DNA of 64,000 nt from Whitmania pigra (Eukaryota; Annelida; Clitellata; Hirudinida; Haemopidae). The stretch lies in contig JAJTWR010000368.1 in the NCBI GenBank assembly GCA_021613335.1, positions 475,026 to 539,025 on the forward strand. The letters run 5' to 3'. Under the pieces are notes generated by a model, which ran no database searches, was not told the DNA's origin, and worked only from the letters and a program-made list of their open reading frames with translations. Shown here piece by piece: positions 37,401 to 52,400 of the stretch (the stretch's first letter is position 1; each line of letters begins with the position of its first letter). The translations under genes and the position numbers were made by a program.

Positions 37401-40400
37401 AAATGATATATATAATTATCACATTTTAATTTTAATTAGTTATCTGTAAATAATATTTCATGTTTGTTTTCGCAATTTCTATCAAGATTCAAGAGACTCC
37501 CAAAGAAGCTAGAAAAATGGCAAGCATACCATGATTTGAAAAAGAAAATTGATGACTTCAATGAATCTTGTCCGCTTCTTGAACTTATGGCCAGCAAGAC
37601 AATGGAGGCAAGACACTGGCAGAAGATATCAGATATCACGAAGACAAATCTTGATGTTAAGTCAAGCACTTTTCGATTGAGGGACCTCATGAAAGCACCT
37701 CTTCTTCAATATAGAGACGAGATCGAGGTTTGGGAGATTATTTTGCTACTCTGATTTTATAGTTTTTGAATGCAAGCACTTACTTTACATTTAAGTAATT
37801 CAAAGTAAATATGTAATAAAAATAAATATTTAAATAAAATACTAAATATTTGTGCAATGTTTACAAATGGATAAAGATGTTCGAATCTTATTGTAGGATG
37901 CGTGCATTTCCTCAGTGAAGGAGAAGGACATTGAAAGCAAGCTGAAAGTAGTGGTGGATGACTGGACTTCCCAAAATTTTGTCTTCGCTCCATTTAAGGC
38001 CAGAGGAGAGCTTCTGCTAAAAACTAGTGACATCGTCGAAGTTACTTCTAAACTGGAAGATAGTCTCATGGTTCTCAATTACTTGCTCACAAACAGGTTA
38101 CGATTTTAATAGGTGAATCATCTAAGCCAAAGTAATCGACGAAATCTTAATAAATGACTAATGCAATGTAAATTTAACGCTATTATGCTGCTATAAATGG
38201 AACATAAATAAAGGCTAAAAGGGGACCTAGAGCTTAAATTCTAATCGTCATATAACTCTGTATCTCTGCAATGACCTCTAAGAAATGTAGTTTATAAAAA
38301 GGTTGTGATTTTTAAATAGGTAAGTAAACAATGGATTTAAAAAAATTAGTTTTTGTAAGTTCATGACATGTAATGAATTAAGAATCGGATACAACTAAAG
38401 TAATTGAACGTTTGACACATTGCTTTATTTTAAAGACCTAAGCGATCAGGTTAAGTAATGATTAATTTAATTCACGTTTGAATTGCCTATTTAAATCTCA
38501 CGAAACTATGGAGGTAAGTTTACAATCCGTGCTCAAAGTAGGTAGGTTATTTTTACATAGCAATTATATCACTTACATGGCTGTAGTGCTTTTACTTTTA
38601 AAAAATCATTGTAATAATTATATTATATTTTAATCATAATTTTTATTATTGAACAAAAGTTATTAATATATTAATATTTTATTGATTTATCCGCAGATAC
38701 AACGCTCCTTATAGAAAATCGATACAGGAGTGGATTGGAAAACTGACCGTGACCTTGGACATAATTGAAAAGTGGCTTTTTGTTCAGAATTTGTGGATTT
38801 ATCTAGAAGCTGTTTTTGTTGGAGGAGACATTGCTAAGCAGTTACCAGCTGTGAGAACAAATAATCTCATTTAGTATTAGTTAATAGTCACATTTAACTT
38901 TTTAATTACAGAATACAATTACAATTAATTATAACTTTTGAATTATTTGTAATTATGCTAATGTAAGCTTTTCAAAAATAGGCAGGAGTTTTAACATTTC
39001 CAAAGTATATGAAGAACTTCAAGAATTGAATAAGCTTCTTAATTTGTTAGACTATCATAACGCTATGTTAATGCAAAATATGTTAATGTCTTGTAACAGG
39101 AAGCCAAAAGATTTCACGACATAGACAAGACGTGGGTGCGAATTATGCAGAAGGCTCACGATGAAATGAACATTGTCAATACATGCGTCGGAGATGACCT
39201 TTTGGGTCACATGCTTCCACACCTTTCAGAACAGCTTGAACTTTGTCAAAAATCTCTAACAGGGTGCTTTACTTCGACTATGATTTGTTTGTCTTACTTA
39301 TTGATTTTAAATTATTTTTTTTAATTCAAAGTGTTTTTCAATTTAAAAAATTTAAAATATATTGTTGATATATTTGTATATAATAAATACTAATTTATTA
39401 TAATTTTCAATTTAAAAAATTTAAAATATATTGTTGATATATTTGTATATAATAAATACTAATTTATTATAATTTTTTTTGAATGATATCATTTAAATAA
39501 ACCTTTTTGCTTCATTGGTCATATACAGATACCTGGAATGCAAAAGGGCGGTATTCCCCAGATTTTATTTTGTATCTGATCCAGCTCTTTTAGAAATTTT
39601 GGGACAGGCTAGTGATTGCCACACCATCCAGGTAAACTGAGGTGTTGAATAGCTATTTTATCAAATAATTAATTATTTATAATGTGACTTCAATAGCATT
39701 TATCTTAAAATTGATAATAAGCTAATGGATTAATCCAGTGTCTTGTGCCTATGAGACTCCTATTTTGCGTGGCTGATAAGATAAAAATTAGACTGTGTTT
39801 ATCATCAATTAACTTCATTTGTTGAAATATCAGTAAAAAATTCTATAAAGACAGTTTTATTTATTGGCAAAACTTTTAAATCTGTTCAGCTTTTGCATTA
39901 AATAATATTTATTTAAGACAGCTTACTAATCGTATTTTTCATTCATCATCAAAACCAACATTTCCTTTACAGCCTCATTTGTTGAGCGTCTCAGAAAATA
40001 TTAACGAAGTTGAGTTCGATACGAAACTGTATGAGCATATTTTGTCGTGTATTTCAAGGGAGGGAGAAAAGATAGTCGTAAGACTTAATTTAAATCTTAA
40101 ATAGATAAGTATAGATTACTAAGAAATCTGTATTTTTAAATTAAATATTTTTTTTCTTTTTATTAATTCAATCATTACATCACTAGTATTATTAAGGACA
40201 ACCGTAAGGGATGTACTCCCATTGACATTACGTTACCATTAGACATTTGAAAGTTTAAAATAACATTTTATTGCCCAATATTGATTGGCCAAATTAGTTA
40301 ACTTGGATGTTGGCCTGTTGCTTGAGCTACTTATTGGAGTCAACAATACATCAATCTGTTTCTTAATTGGTTTTGAAGCTCGAAGGGAATATGCGGGCCA

Positions 40401-43400
40401 TTGGTAATGTAGAAGTTTGGCTAGGCGATTTACTGACCATGCAGCAGAAGTCTCTTCACAGCATCATTAACATGGCTTTTAATCAAATCAACGAAGAAGA
40501 TTTTAATCTTCTCGGTTTCATGTATGAGGCCATTGCTCAGGTGTTGACCAAATCTCTTGTATTTTTTATCTTTTATTTACCAATTTTATTATTAATTAGT
40601 TTTTATATTTTACATTTAACATTCTTTATAATGGAGTCAATGTAATGACATTAATTTTATATTACATATGTAGGTTTAAAATTATCTTATGATAATAATG
40701 TAAATAATATTAAGGTGTAATTACATTTGAAATGAAATACGATAAATTTATCCGAACACAATATAATAAACAACGCTAAAAGTAAGAATAATGACATTTG
40801 TATAAAACAATGAAGGTCGGCCTATTAGCTCTGCAGTTTTACTGGACTCAGGACTCTGAGGAAGCTCTAAAAGCCTCTAAAACCAATAAACACATTATGG
40901 TTGATACAGCCAAGAAATTTCTCAACATTCTCAATATGTTCATTGAGCAAACAAGCAAACCTTTGACAAAGTATGAAGCGGTGAAATTCGAGACTATCAT
41001 CACTATACACCTTCATCAAAAAGATATATTTGATGATCTGGTTTGACTCAATTGCTTTTATTGGTTAATAATGGCCTCATACAATTTGATGTAATACCAT
41101 AATGAGGTTAATCCAAAACATGAAATGCTTTGATAGAATTGGTTTGATTAAAAAATGCTTTATATGTTTTGAAGCATTATTAATGCTACTTTTTAAATTT
41201 ATTTCACGGCTACCTTATGTTTTATTAATAGCTTTTGTCAATATTAATAATAATAATAATATTATTAACTGACATTGTTAACACTATAATCACCTTGATA
41301 TTTTACAAATGTGAAATGTAAGGCACCTGCTATATAATTATATAGGTCCGACTGCACATCAAATCTCCCTCTGACTTTGAGTGGCTAAAACAATCAAGAT
41401 TCTACTTTGATGAGGAGGAGAGCAAAACCCTTTGTCTAATTACAGACGTGACTTGTATCTATCAAAATGAGTTCATTGGCTGTTCGGATAGATTGGTTAT
41501 CACTCCACTCACTGATAGGTTAGTTCAGTCAGTGGCCGTTCACGAAGTTAGTGAAGGATGAAGTTAATCATGAATAGGAGTCAAGCACAGCATCAAGTGT
41601 TAAAATTTTATATCGAGGTTCTTCCCAAAGACGCTTGTGATACTGGAAGATGTTAGCGAGCAGTACTCATCCACATGCAGGAACGCATCCCTTTGAGCAT
41701 TTTTCCCTGCTTGCAGGTTGGCCAAATGGGTTGTGTTCCTGCATGGGGCGGTAATGGCAATAGTCGAAATAGCCATGTTTGTAACCCAATCTGTACCGCC
41801 ATGGAGCGCCATCGGAAAGGGGCGTAATATAAATAATAGATCGATTACAAAGCGCTTTCATATCCTACCCAGATACTCAACTAATTAGTAATTAATTAAT
41901 TCGCATACCATCAACCAAGTGCTAGTAATAATTAATAACATTATCGACATAAGAATATATTGTACGTAACTAATGATATTAAATAATGCATTATATTAAT
42001 AATAATGAAAAGTACCATTGCAATAAGTTTGATTTTTGCTGTTCGATACAAATTTATAGCATTATCCAAAGCAAATATTGCGATTTTCTAAAGATAATTC
42101 AAACGGTATTTCACCAGGTGTTATATTACTATGGCTCAATCACTTGGCATGTCCATGGGAGCTGCTCCAGCAGGGCCAGCAGGCACAGGAAAAACTGAAA
42201 CTGTGAAGGACATGGGAAAAGCTCTGGGGAAATACGTGGTGGTTTTTAACTGTTCGGATCAGATGGACTTTAGAGGTCTTGGTAGGATATTCAAAGGTCT
42301 TGCTCAATCCGGGTCGTGGGGCTGTTTTGACGAGTTTAACCGAATAGAATTGCCAGTGTTATCAGTGGCTGCCCAGCAAATATGGATTGTATTAATGGCA
42401 AAAAAGAATAAGAAAAAGTCTTTTCTCTTTTCCGATGGAGAAATTGTAAGCATGAACCCAGAATTTGGAATTTTCCTAACCATGAATCCTGGATATGCTG
42501 GGAGACAAGAATTACCGGAAAATCTGAAAGTGATGTTCAGGACAGTAGCTATGATGGTGCCAGATCGAATGATCATAATTAGAATTAAGCTTGCCAGCAA
42601 TGGATTTCTGGAGAATGTCATCTTATCACAAAAGTTTTACGTTCTGTATAAACTCTGTGAGGAACAGCTTTCGAAACAAGTGAGAATAAGTTTATTACTG
42701 CAGTCATACATCAATATGGTTTAATATGTTTTTGAGAAGTAGATTATTCTGTTAGGATTAAGGATAATGTTAGACTTTATGGTGGTAAATAACACAGAAA
42801 CAGATATATTGTTAGCACGTCAAGTCATCATAGTCATGTTTATACATAATCATATCCACATGTGCACGTTAAAAATCGACTATTTAACCTCAACTGTGTT
42901 AATCTCACGTGCGAATTCCTAGGTTCATTATGACTTTGGTCTGAGAAACATCTTATCGGTGCTGAGGACTCTAGGTGCAACAAAAAAAACGAGTGGAAAT
43001 GAGGCGGAATCGATGATCGTCATGAAAGTTCTTAAGGACCTCAACCTTTCAAAACTGGTTTTATTGCTATTGTCAATTTAGCGCTGAATCACATTTGATA
43101 AATACAATGCAAACAATGAAAACAATGATTGTCACAAACTAAGTAGAATTTCGAACGTTTTCAATCTTTAAAATATATATTATTTTATTTTTTTAGGTAG
43201 ATGAGGATGAACCACTACTGCTTAGCCTGATCAATGATCTGTTTCCAATGACTTTCAGTCAACCAGTCATGTATCCTGCTTTGCAATCTGCCATAGAAAA
43301 GAATGTCGATCTGCACAAGCTCGTCAATTATCCTCAGTGGAATCTCAAAGTCATACAAGTGAATAAATGTCATGAGTTTCAATTATTAGGGTGCTCTGAA

Positions 43401-46400
43401 TTTTACGTAAAAATTAAACTGACACCCTAATGCAATGTTTATCAATTAATAACTTAAATTTGTAATTCCATTCAAACTTTAATGGATTTAGCAAATTTGT
43501 TTTTGAATCCACTTTATTTCTTTTTATTACAATAATAATTGTGAAACTAATTCAAAGCTCTATGAGACCCAAAGGGTAAGACATGGGATGATGACCTTGG
43601 GGCCTTCGGGAGCAGGCAAAACATGTTGTATAAACACCCTCATGAGGTCAATGACTGACATTGGGCTACCTCATAAGGAAATGCGGATGAATCCTAAAGC
43701 CATCACAGCCCCTCAGATGTTTGGAAGACTTGATGTGGCTTCTAATGATTGGACGGATGGAATATTTTCAGCCCTTTGGAGAAAGACGCTTAAAGTGAAA
43801 AAGAGTTAGTGAATAAGTTGTTATAGTCTGCTGTAATATTATCATTATGATAATACTTATTGACAATAAATTTTTAAAACTTCTCAAGGTGAATCAGTTT
43901 GGCTGGTGCTCGATGGACCTGTCGACGCCATATGGATTGAAAACCTTAATTCCGTATTGGACGACACCAAAAAATTGACTCTCGCTAACGGTGATCGAAT
44001 CCCCATGGCAGTCAATTGCAAAATAATTTTTGAGGTGCACAATATTGATAACGCGTCTCCTGCCACCGTATCTCGCAACGGCATGGTTTTTATGAGCTCC
44101 TCTTGCCTGGACTGGAAGCCTATTCTTCAGGCCTGGCTGTTGACTAGAAATGCATCAGAGAGCGAAATACTTACTTCCCTCTTCAACAAAATCTACCAGG
44201 ACATCGTTGATTTTGGCTATGGGAGTTTGGTTAAAAAAATGGAGGTCCTTCAATGTATGGAGATCAAGCAGGTTAATTTCTGAGATCGATTCTGAGAAAG
44301 GGTAGTTCTTGCGCAGCGAAGTTTATCAAAATTTTCAATAATTTGTTAATAATATTTTATTTTAATTACTTTACTACAAGGCCATTGACATACTAGAAGG
44401 TCTCATGGGATCTCAAACAGATCGCTCCATGCACATGTCTGCTGCTCACGTACAGAAATTGTTCATCTTTAGTCTTATGTGGAGTTTCGGAAATCTTTTG
44501 GAACTTGATGGAAGAGTAAAACTTCAAGATTTCATGATTCGTCATCCATCAAAGCTCATATATCCCAAGTTGTCTGGAGATTGGACCATCTTTGAGTTTC
44601 TCGTCGATTCTTCTGGTATGATTTTTAGTGAAAGCATCTTTGTATTGTTTTTAACTTTAGTTATATTAGCTGAGTATTGATTTGTCAATTATCACAAAAG
44701 GCGAGTGGATCCATTGGTCAGAAAGGGTTCCGGAATACATATATCCAACAGATTCGATACCGGAGTATGCAGGTATCCTAATTCCCAACGTGGACAATGT
44801 CAGGACGAATTTTTTAATTCAGACCATCGCCAAGCAACGTAAAGCTGTATTGCTGATAGGCGAACAGGGGACTGCCAAAACTGTAATGGTAAAGGGTTTT
44901 ATGTCTCAATATAACAAAGAAGAACACCTCTCCAAATCTATTGTGTTCAGCTCTGCCACTACTCCAAACATTTTCCAAACTACCGTTGAAAGTTGCGTTG
45001 AAAAGAGAATTGGGGCAACCTATGGCCCACCAGGAGGTAAATCCATGACCTTGTTCATCGACGACGTAAACATGCCTCTTGTTAACGAATGGGGCGATCA
45101 GCCGACCAATGAAATCGTTCGACAACTCATGGAGTGTCATGGATTTTACAATCTTGCTAAGCCTGGAGAATTCTCATCTGTTATTGATCTCCAACTTATT
45201 GGTGCAATGATTCATCCAGGAGGTTTTAACATTTTATCATTATAACAAGATTTAACATTTTTGATATTTATTTTGTTTTGGCTCACGGTTTTTGATCCAG
45301 ACTTTTATAACTTGATTTAAATTTTTACAAATTTAATAAATATATTTGATGTACCACAGGGGGGCGCAACGACATACCTCAACGTCTAAAGAGACAGTTT
45401 TCTATCTTCAACTGCACCCTTCCATCAAACAATTCCATGGACAAAATATTTCGAAGCATTGCACTTGGCTACTTCTGTCCTGAAAGAGATTTTAATTCAG
45501 AGGTGATTGAACTTATCGAAGAAATAATACCAATGACAAGAACTTTGTGGCAGAACACGAAAGTCAAGATGCTGCCAACGCCAGCAAAGTTTCATTATGT
45601 TTTTAATCTTAGAGATCTGTCAAGAATTTGGGAGGGTATACTGATGGTGAGCTTTAATGATGGTATGGCGATTTATGACATTATTTAAATAACAATGAAT
45701 TCTTAAATAATTGATAATATTACAAATAATTGATAAATCAAATTCAATATTATGAATATGTCCATGCGTTCGAAGCGTGAAAATTAGATTTCTACAATTT
45801 TCAGATTAAAAGTGGCCAATGCCAGTCAGAAGAACAGATTTTGGCTCTTTGGAAACACGAGTGCACTAGAGTCATTGCCGATCGATTCGTATCTCATGAA
45901 GATCGCCGTTGGTTCGAGGGAGCCGTTTTGGAATGCCTCTCACAAGCGGGTATGAACGAACCATCTCTTCTGTATTTCATACAGGAACCTTATTTCGTCG
46001 ACATACTTCGAGATGCCCCTGAACTCACTGGAGATGAGCCAGAAGACTCTGAGATTGACTTTGTTAAGCTTTATGAAAAGGTAAAAAACGCAACCTATTG
46101 ACTGAAGTTTCAAACTCAAAGTGCACTTTTTTAATTTGCTAATCTTAGTCAAAATACTAGAACAACTAATCATATCATTTTTCAGGTACCAAGTATGGAT
46201 GCGCTCCATAAGAGACTTACTATGTACATGCAACAATATTCGGAAAACACACGGGGCTCTACTTTGAACATGGTTCTTTTCAAAGATGCAATGACTCATC
46301 TTGTAAAGGTACAGTGCGGACGGAAACCTTAAGGACACCCCATATTTTTGTGATAACTCGTTAAATATAAGTTCAATATTACTCAATTTTTATATTATAT

Positions 46401-49400
46401 CTCTTTATGGTAGACAAAACATCCTGCAGAAATTAAAAAAAAATTAACAAGCTGATCTTGTAAAATATGCAAAATAGCATTTTATGGCCGTTTGAAAACG
46501 ATAAAGGACATCCTTACTTATTCCCAATAAAACTTGAAATTTGTCAAAGTTATGCAACCAAAATGCACATTATGCAAATATTATCGATATATAAACCCAA
46601 AGAAAGTTAAAAATTGATGTGAAGTTTACAAAATTATTGTAATATTAATATCTTATCAACGATGACTACTCAAACAATGAAACTATACCATTATTAGTGC
46701 AATCGTTAGTATAATTTGATGTATATTAAAATACTTCTGTTATTATATTTAAGGTACTAAGGATAATTAGAACGCCTGGAGGTAATGCCCTCCTGGTGGG
46801 TGTCGGAGGATCAGGAAAAAAATCGACAGCTAGACTAGCATCTTATATTTATGATAATACTCCATTCCAAATCACTCTCAGCAGGTCTGGGCTTAATAAT
46901 TTTTAATTATAAATATCATTACTATTATTATATGCTACAACATGTTGTCGGGTTTTCGTTTTGCCGTTTCTTAATTCATTTAGAATATTGTTTGTATTTA
47001 TTGTGACTATGCACAATGTGTATGCTGATGTAGCATATCGATATTTTATCAGAATGTAACCATCTAATCCTAACCCTAACCTTGTACCTTTTCGACATCA
47101 TTATTCTTAAAGTGCAGTTGATGAATCTGCTAGTTGGTATCAGATGTGACAAATGAATTTATTTGATATTTATATTAACAGTCCAACGTATCGAAAATCT
47201 ATCTAATTTGTTATCATCGCTTTGCCAGGTCTCAACCAGTAAACAATAAGCTATAGTAATAAGGATATCTAGGAAGACCAGTGACTATGGCACAAAGTTT
47301 AAAAACCACAGACCATATTGCTTTATTGATAATTACCAGATATGTTGTAATCCAATGATAAAAGCTTTTCGTGTCAATTTTGAGATCTCTTTTCGAGTAC
47401 AGCTTGGTAAAAGGTGCAACCTAAGTCAAGAGCCATTTCACTTTGATTTCATGCTTAATACTACTGGTCTTGTTTACTTATAAATATTTTTTGAATTATG
47501 ATTTACTATTATAATATTCCATTCTCCTTTGCGGTGTCATTTCTAATTTTAAATTTTTTAATCAACATTACAATAAGTTAGTATAATAAATTTAATAAAT
47601 AGGTTTACCTCCATAGAATATCTCAAGAGTAAAATGCACTTTATATCTCAAGAAAACAAGTAAAACATTCTTGAACTTCACTCAGATCGTACGGCATAAA
47701 TAATCTGCTGGAAGACTTGAAATTTCTCATGCGATCAACTGGAGCTCTTGGTAAAGGCATTACTTTCGTATTCACAGATAATGAGATAAAGGATGAATCC
47801 TTCCTTGACTACATCAATAATCTGCTTAGTACTGGCGAGATATCCGGACTTTTTCCTAGGGTTGGCAATAGTTTTTAATATGGAGTTAAGCTTTAAAAAA
47901 TGTGGCATTTCTGAGTTTTTTTTATTTTTAAAGCGATTTGTATAATTATTTTATTATATTATACAGCGAATGTTATTTATGTACTAATATTATTGATAGA
48001 AACACATTTCGGCAAACTTTACAAGAAAAATATAATAATAATAATAATAATAAAATGTTTATTTGTATAGCGCCGCATCCATAGGGCGCTTTGTGACGGT
48101 GCAAGCTGGGTCGCGAACACGACACGTAACGACTGTTGCTTTTACCGTCGTTCCCTACCCTCTGAGCTAACTCGCACCTCTGTGATTCTCACTTTTACTT
48201 TTTTACTCACCACCTCCATCGTTAAATCCTGCAATCCTCTCAACTCGAAAATTCCGCGCATCTGTCCTATTCCCATCACCTCATCCAAACCACCTGATAA
48301 CTATCACATATTCGATATTGCTTAACGAATCACTTAAATTTGCATAATTTGTTCATATGCAGTTTGCTTAAACTATTTAGGATGAAATGGATGAGATATT
48401 ACAAAGTCTGGTACCTATTATGAAAAAAGAAATGCCGAAGCATCCTCCTACCAACGAAAATCTCAGTGACTACTTTTTCTCTCGAGTCAGAAAGAACCTC
48501 CACATAATTCTCTGCTTTTCGCCTGTTCGTTTTTGTGTTTTCCATTTTCAAATAAAAGATATTAGTAGTATAAATAGCAAAAGTGTTAGCAACTATATAA
48601 AATAAAAACTCGTTAACCAATTCTCAGGTTGGCCCAAAATTTAGGTCAAGGTCCCTAAAGTTTCCTGGATTGATATCTGGATGCACAGTAGATTGGTTTT
48701 CAGGATGGCCGGATGACGCTTTGTATGCTGTGTCAAATCATTTCTTGAGCGACATGCCTATGGTGGTGCAGAGAAAAGAAACGAAAGCCCATCTAATAAA
48801 AAGCATGGGAGAAGTTCACACGGCTGTTGCACAAAATTGTTCTCTCTATTTTCAGAGGTTTGATAGATCTGGTTTAACCAACATCAACAAATTTTAACTT
48901 TATTTATATATGTTATTCTAGGTTCAGAAGACAAACCCATGTAACACCAAAGTCATTCCTTGGATTTGTCGCAAAGTATAAAAGTCTTTACAAAGAGAGA
49001 TTGGCCAAAATCCAAGAGATGGCCAATCAGATGTCTATAGGACTCTCGAAGCTTGATGATGCAACACTTTCTGTCGACATACTCACTAAAGAACTTGTTG
49101 TCAAAGAGAAGGACCTCAATTTTGCCAATATAAAAGCCGATAAAGTATTTTTGCAAAAGCAGATTTATGAATACAAATAATTGTCTCCATTGTTGCGTTT
49201 AACTAGGTACTGGCTGAAGTCACGGAAAGCACAAGAGAGGCCGAGGAAGTCAAAACGGGAGTACTGCTAGTGAAAAATAAAGCTGAAAAAATTGTTCTGG
49301 AAATTGGAAATGAAAAAGAAATAGCAGAAGCTAAACTGGAAGAAGCTAGGCCTGCCCTCGAGGAAGCTGAAGCTGCTCTTGGGGTAAGAAGTTAATGGTC

Positions 49401-52400
49401 TGATGTTGAGCTTTATTTAACCATAAATAACTTTACTCTTTGATACTTCTAATCTATCTACTTACTTTTGACCATACATTTTTGTCATAAATTTTGTCAT
49501 ACGTAGACTATCAAAGCCCAGCATATTTCAACTGTGAGGAAATTGGCTAAGCCTCCACATCTTATTATGAGGATTATGGACAGCGTACTCATTCTGCTGC
49601 AAAAAAAGTTAGACCATATAACTCCAGACCCCGAAAGAGCCTGTCCAAAGCCTTCGTGGCTAGAGTCCCTAAAAGTAAATTAATATCTATTGACTAATTT
49701 ATTAAAGGAAATTGTAGAACTAGCAGGAACTTATTAGCGTGACGGTTATTTCAAAGCTATCGTCTTCCAGAGAAGAGGCAATAGTCGCTATGTGTAGTAT
49801 TCGCAACCCAACCTACGCCCCAGATAATATCTTAGGGAAGGGATAAATGCTTAATCGGTTGTAGTACCTTTACGTCGTAAAGCAGTCAAAAGATCAGCTA
49901 AAAATCTGCGATTAAGTAAAGAACAAATTAATAAAAATAATCTTTAAAAATAGTACTATTATAAAAGTATTTACAGCTTACTGCTTTATTCATTCAGCTT
50001 ATGGGAAACTTGGGCTTCTTGAACAGCCTGCTACAATTTCCAAAAGACACCATCAACGAAGAGGTTGTAGAATTGCTGCAACCCTATCTGACGATGGAGG
50101 ATTTCACACTAGAAAGTGCTAAGAAAGTTTGTGGAGATGTTGCTGGTCTGGCTTCCTGGATTAAAGCTATGTGTTCCTTTTTTGCAGTGAACAAAGAAGT
50201 CTTACCACTGAAGGTTTTAATTTATTAACAGAACTTAAAATTATTTTGAAACTAATGATTTGAAATCACCTTTACTGTGTGAATGTAAATTAATCTCTTT
50301 GGGCAAATAGTTAAGTGGCAAATGGTTTTGTGAAGGCCAAAAATTATAAACAGTTTTTTAAAATGATTATTATATCATTTAATAATTAGTGAAAATTATA
50401 TTGAATTTAAAAAAAAATATTATAAGACATAATAGCAAGCCACAAACTATTTATAAATCAGGCTAATTTGGCGGTTCAAGAGGCAAGGCTAACCGTGGCT
50501 ACAAAAGAACTGAACGATGCCCAGGCGCAGCTGGACGAAAAGGAAGCGGTTCTCGCCAAAGTTCAGGCACTGTATGACACTGCTCAAGCTGAAAAGCAGA
50601 TGCTACTCGATGATGCCCAGATGTGCAAAAGAAAGATGGAGATAGCATCAGTTCTGATCAGTAGACTTGGTGGAGAACACGTGAGATGGACAAATCAGAG
50701 CAAGGAATTTGCTGCTGAAATAGAGAGGTGAGAAGGAAAGTTGATAGCTGAACCTATAGGCTGATAAGTGAGTCTGTAAAAGATTGTTAAATTAGTTGTG
50801 ATGAAGGATTTCGTCATAATTAAATTTGCCAAACTTTTTTTAGGCTCGTCGGAGATGCATTTCTATTAACCGGATTTTTGTGCTACGTCGGTCCTTTTAA
50901 CCAGGAATTCAGATCAAAGATGTTAAATTCTTGGTTCAAGCTTATTGCTGCCCACCACATACCACACTCACCGAACCTCGTAATAACGTCCTCACTCGTT
51001 GATAGCACCAATGTTGTTGAGTGGAACCTTCAGGGCTTGCCCAGCGATGAACTATCGACCCAAAACGGCATTATTGTTACCCAGGGTACGAGATACCCTT
51101 TGCTGATCGACCCTCAAGGCCAAGGAAGAGGCTGGATAAAATCCAAAGAAAAGCAGAGAGATTTGATAGTGAATAATTGTTCTTGTTTAATTTATATCTA
51201 TGTTATTATATAATACAAATTTGATACATGCTCAAACAAATATTGTGATAATTTTGATTGAGCATTGGTTCCCGTGTTTCCTTCAAAGCTCCTGGTTATA
51301 ATTAATGTTTTATTTTTGCTTAATTCGGTTTAAGTGTTGTTGCTCTGAAAATGTTAAAATCTGTCTTGTTATTCAGGTGACAAATTTCTCGCACAAGTAC
51401 TTTAGACAACAACTGGAAGACTGCTTATCTTTGGGAAAACCGATGCTGGTTGAAGAAGTTCAACAGGAACTTGATTTGAGCATTGAAAACGTGCTTGATA
51501 AAAATTATGTCAAGATGGGAACAGGATATAAGGTTAGCAATAAATATCGAGAAATTCTTGTGTTGTGAACAATGCAGGTTTTTTTTTATGTCGAAGTAGG
51601 AATGGTTTTTGTATTTGTTAAATGTTCAATAATTGCATTGAATTACGATGGGAAGATCCAGTCTTTTCATTGTTGGACAAGGATTGGTAACTTTTCACAT
51701 TTCTCCCATTATGGCCGGTGGATGGGACATACTTCGATAGACTAATAGATGATATTGAATGCTTCCTTGATATATTTGTTTTTAATCGATGCACCAAGCC
51801 TCTTATGTACGTAAAAGCACTACAATCGCCCGACAGGTAATGGTAGGAGATAAAGAATGCGACATAGGAGATGGTTTCTACATTTATTTCACTACTAAAC
51901 TTCCTAATCCAGCATTTTCACCCGAGGTCAGTATTACAATACTTTACCTAGCCTTTTAATTTATTAATAATTTTAGTATTTATTATTTTAAAATAAACCA
52001 TTGCATGTTTATTTGTATAAGATTGTAAGTAAGCACACAGTATTTCTGCATAGGAATGTAATAACGAAAAAAGTAAATTGTCTTGTTCGAAACCTAGTTT
52101 GCAAGTTTTATAACATCGTTTAGTTTAATAATATTAATTAATGAAATTGTTTTTATAATGAACTAGGTCTTTGCTCTGGTGAATGTTATCGACTTCACTG
52201 TAACCATGAAGGGTTTGGAGGATCAATTGTTAAACCGAGTAGTTGTTGCAGAACAAAGTGTCAGTTATTCTTATGATCTAAGCAATAGAAATTAAGAATA
52301 ATGACTGATTCAGTCACTGAATAACAAATTTAAAAGTTTTATATTATATTTTTAAAATTCATAGCAATTGGAAGCCGAGAGATTGAAGTTGATTGAAGAT

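Noticed and set aside
42304..42621. 105-codon minus-strand ORF
   Set aside because: It is the antisense shadow of the dynein AAA1 exon.
44814..45140. 108-codon minus-strand ORF
   Set aside because: It is the antisense shadow of the dynein AAA3 exon, whose plus-strand product is strongly conserved.
45940..46386. 148-codon minus-strand ORF
   Set aside because: Antisense to two dynein exons and the intervening intron; composition is AT-driven, with no family signal.
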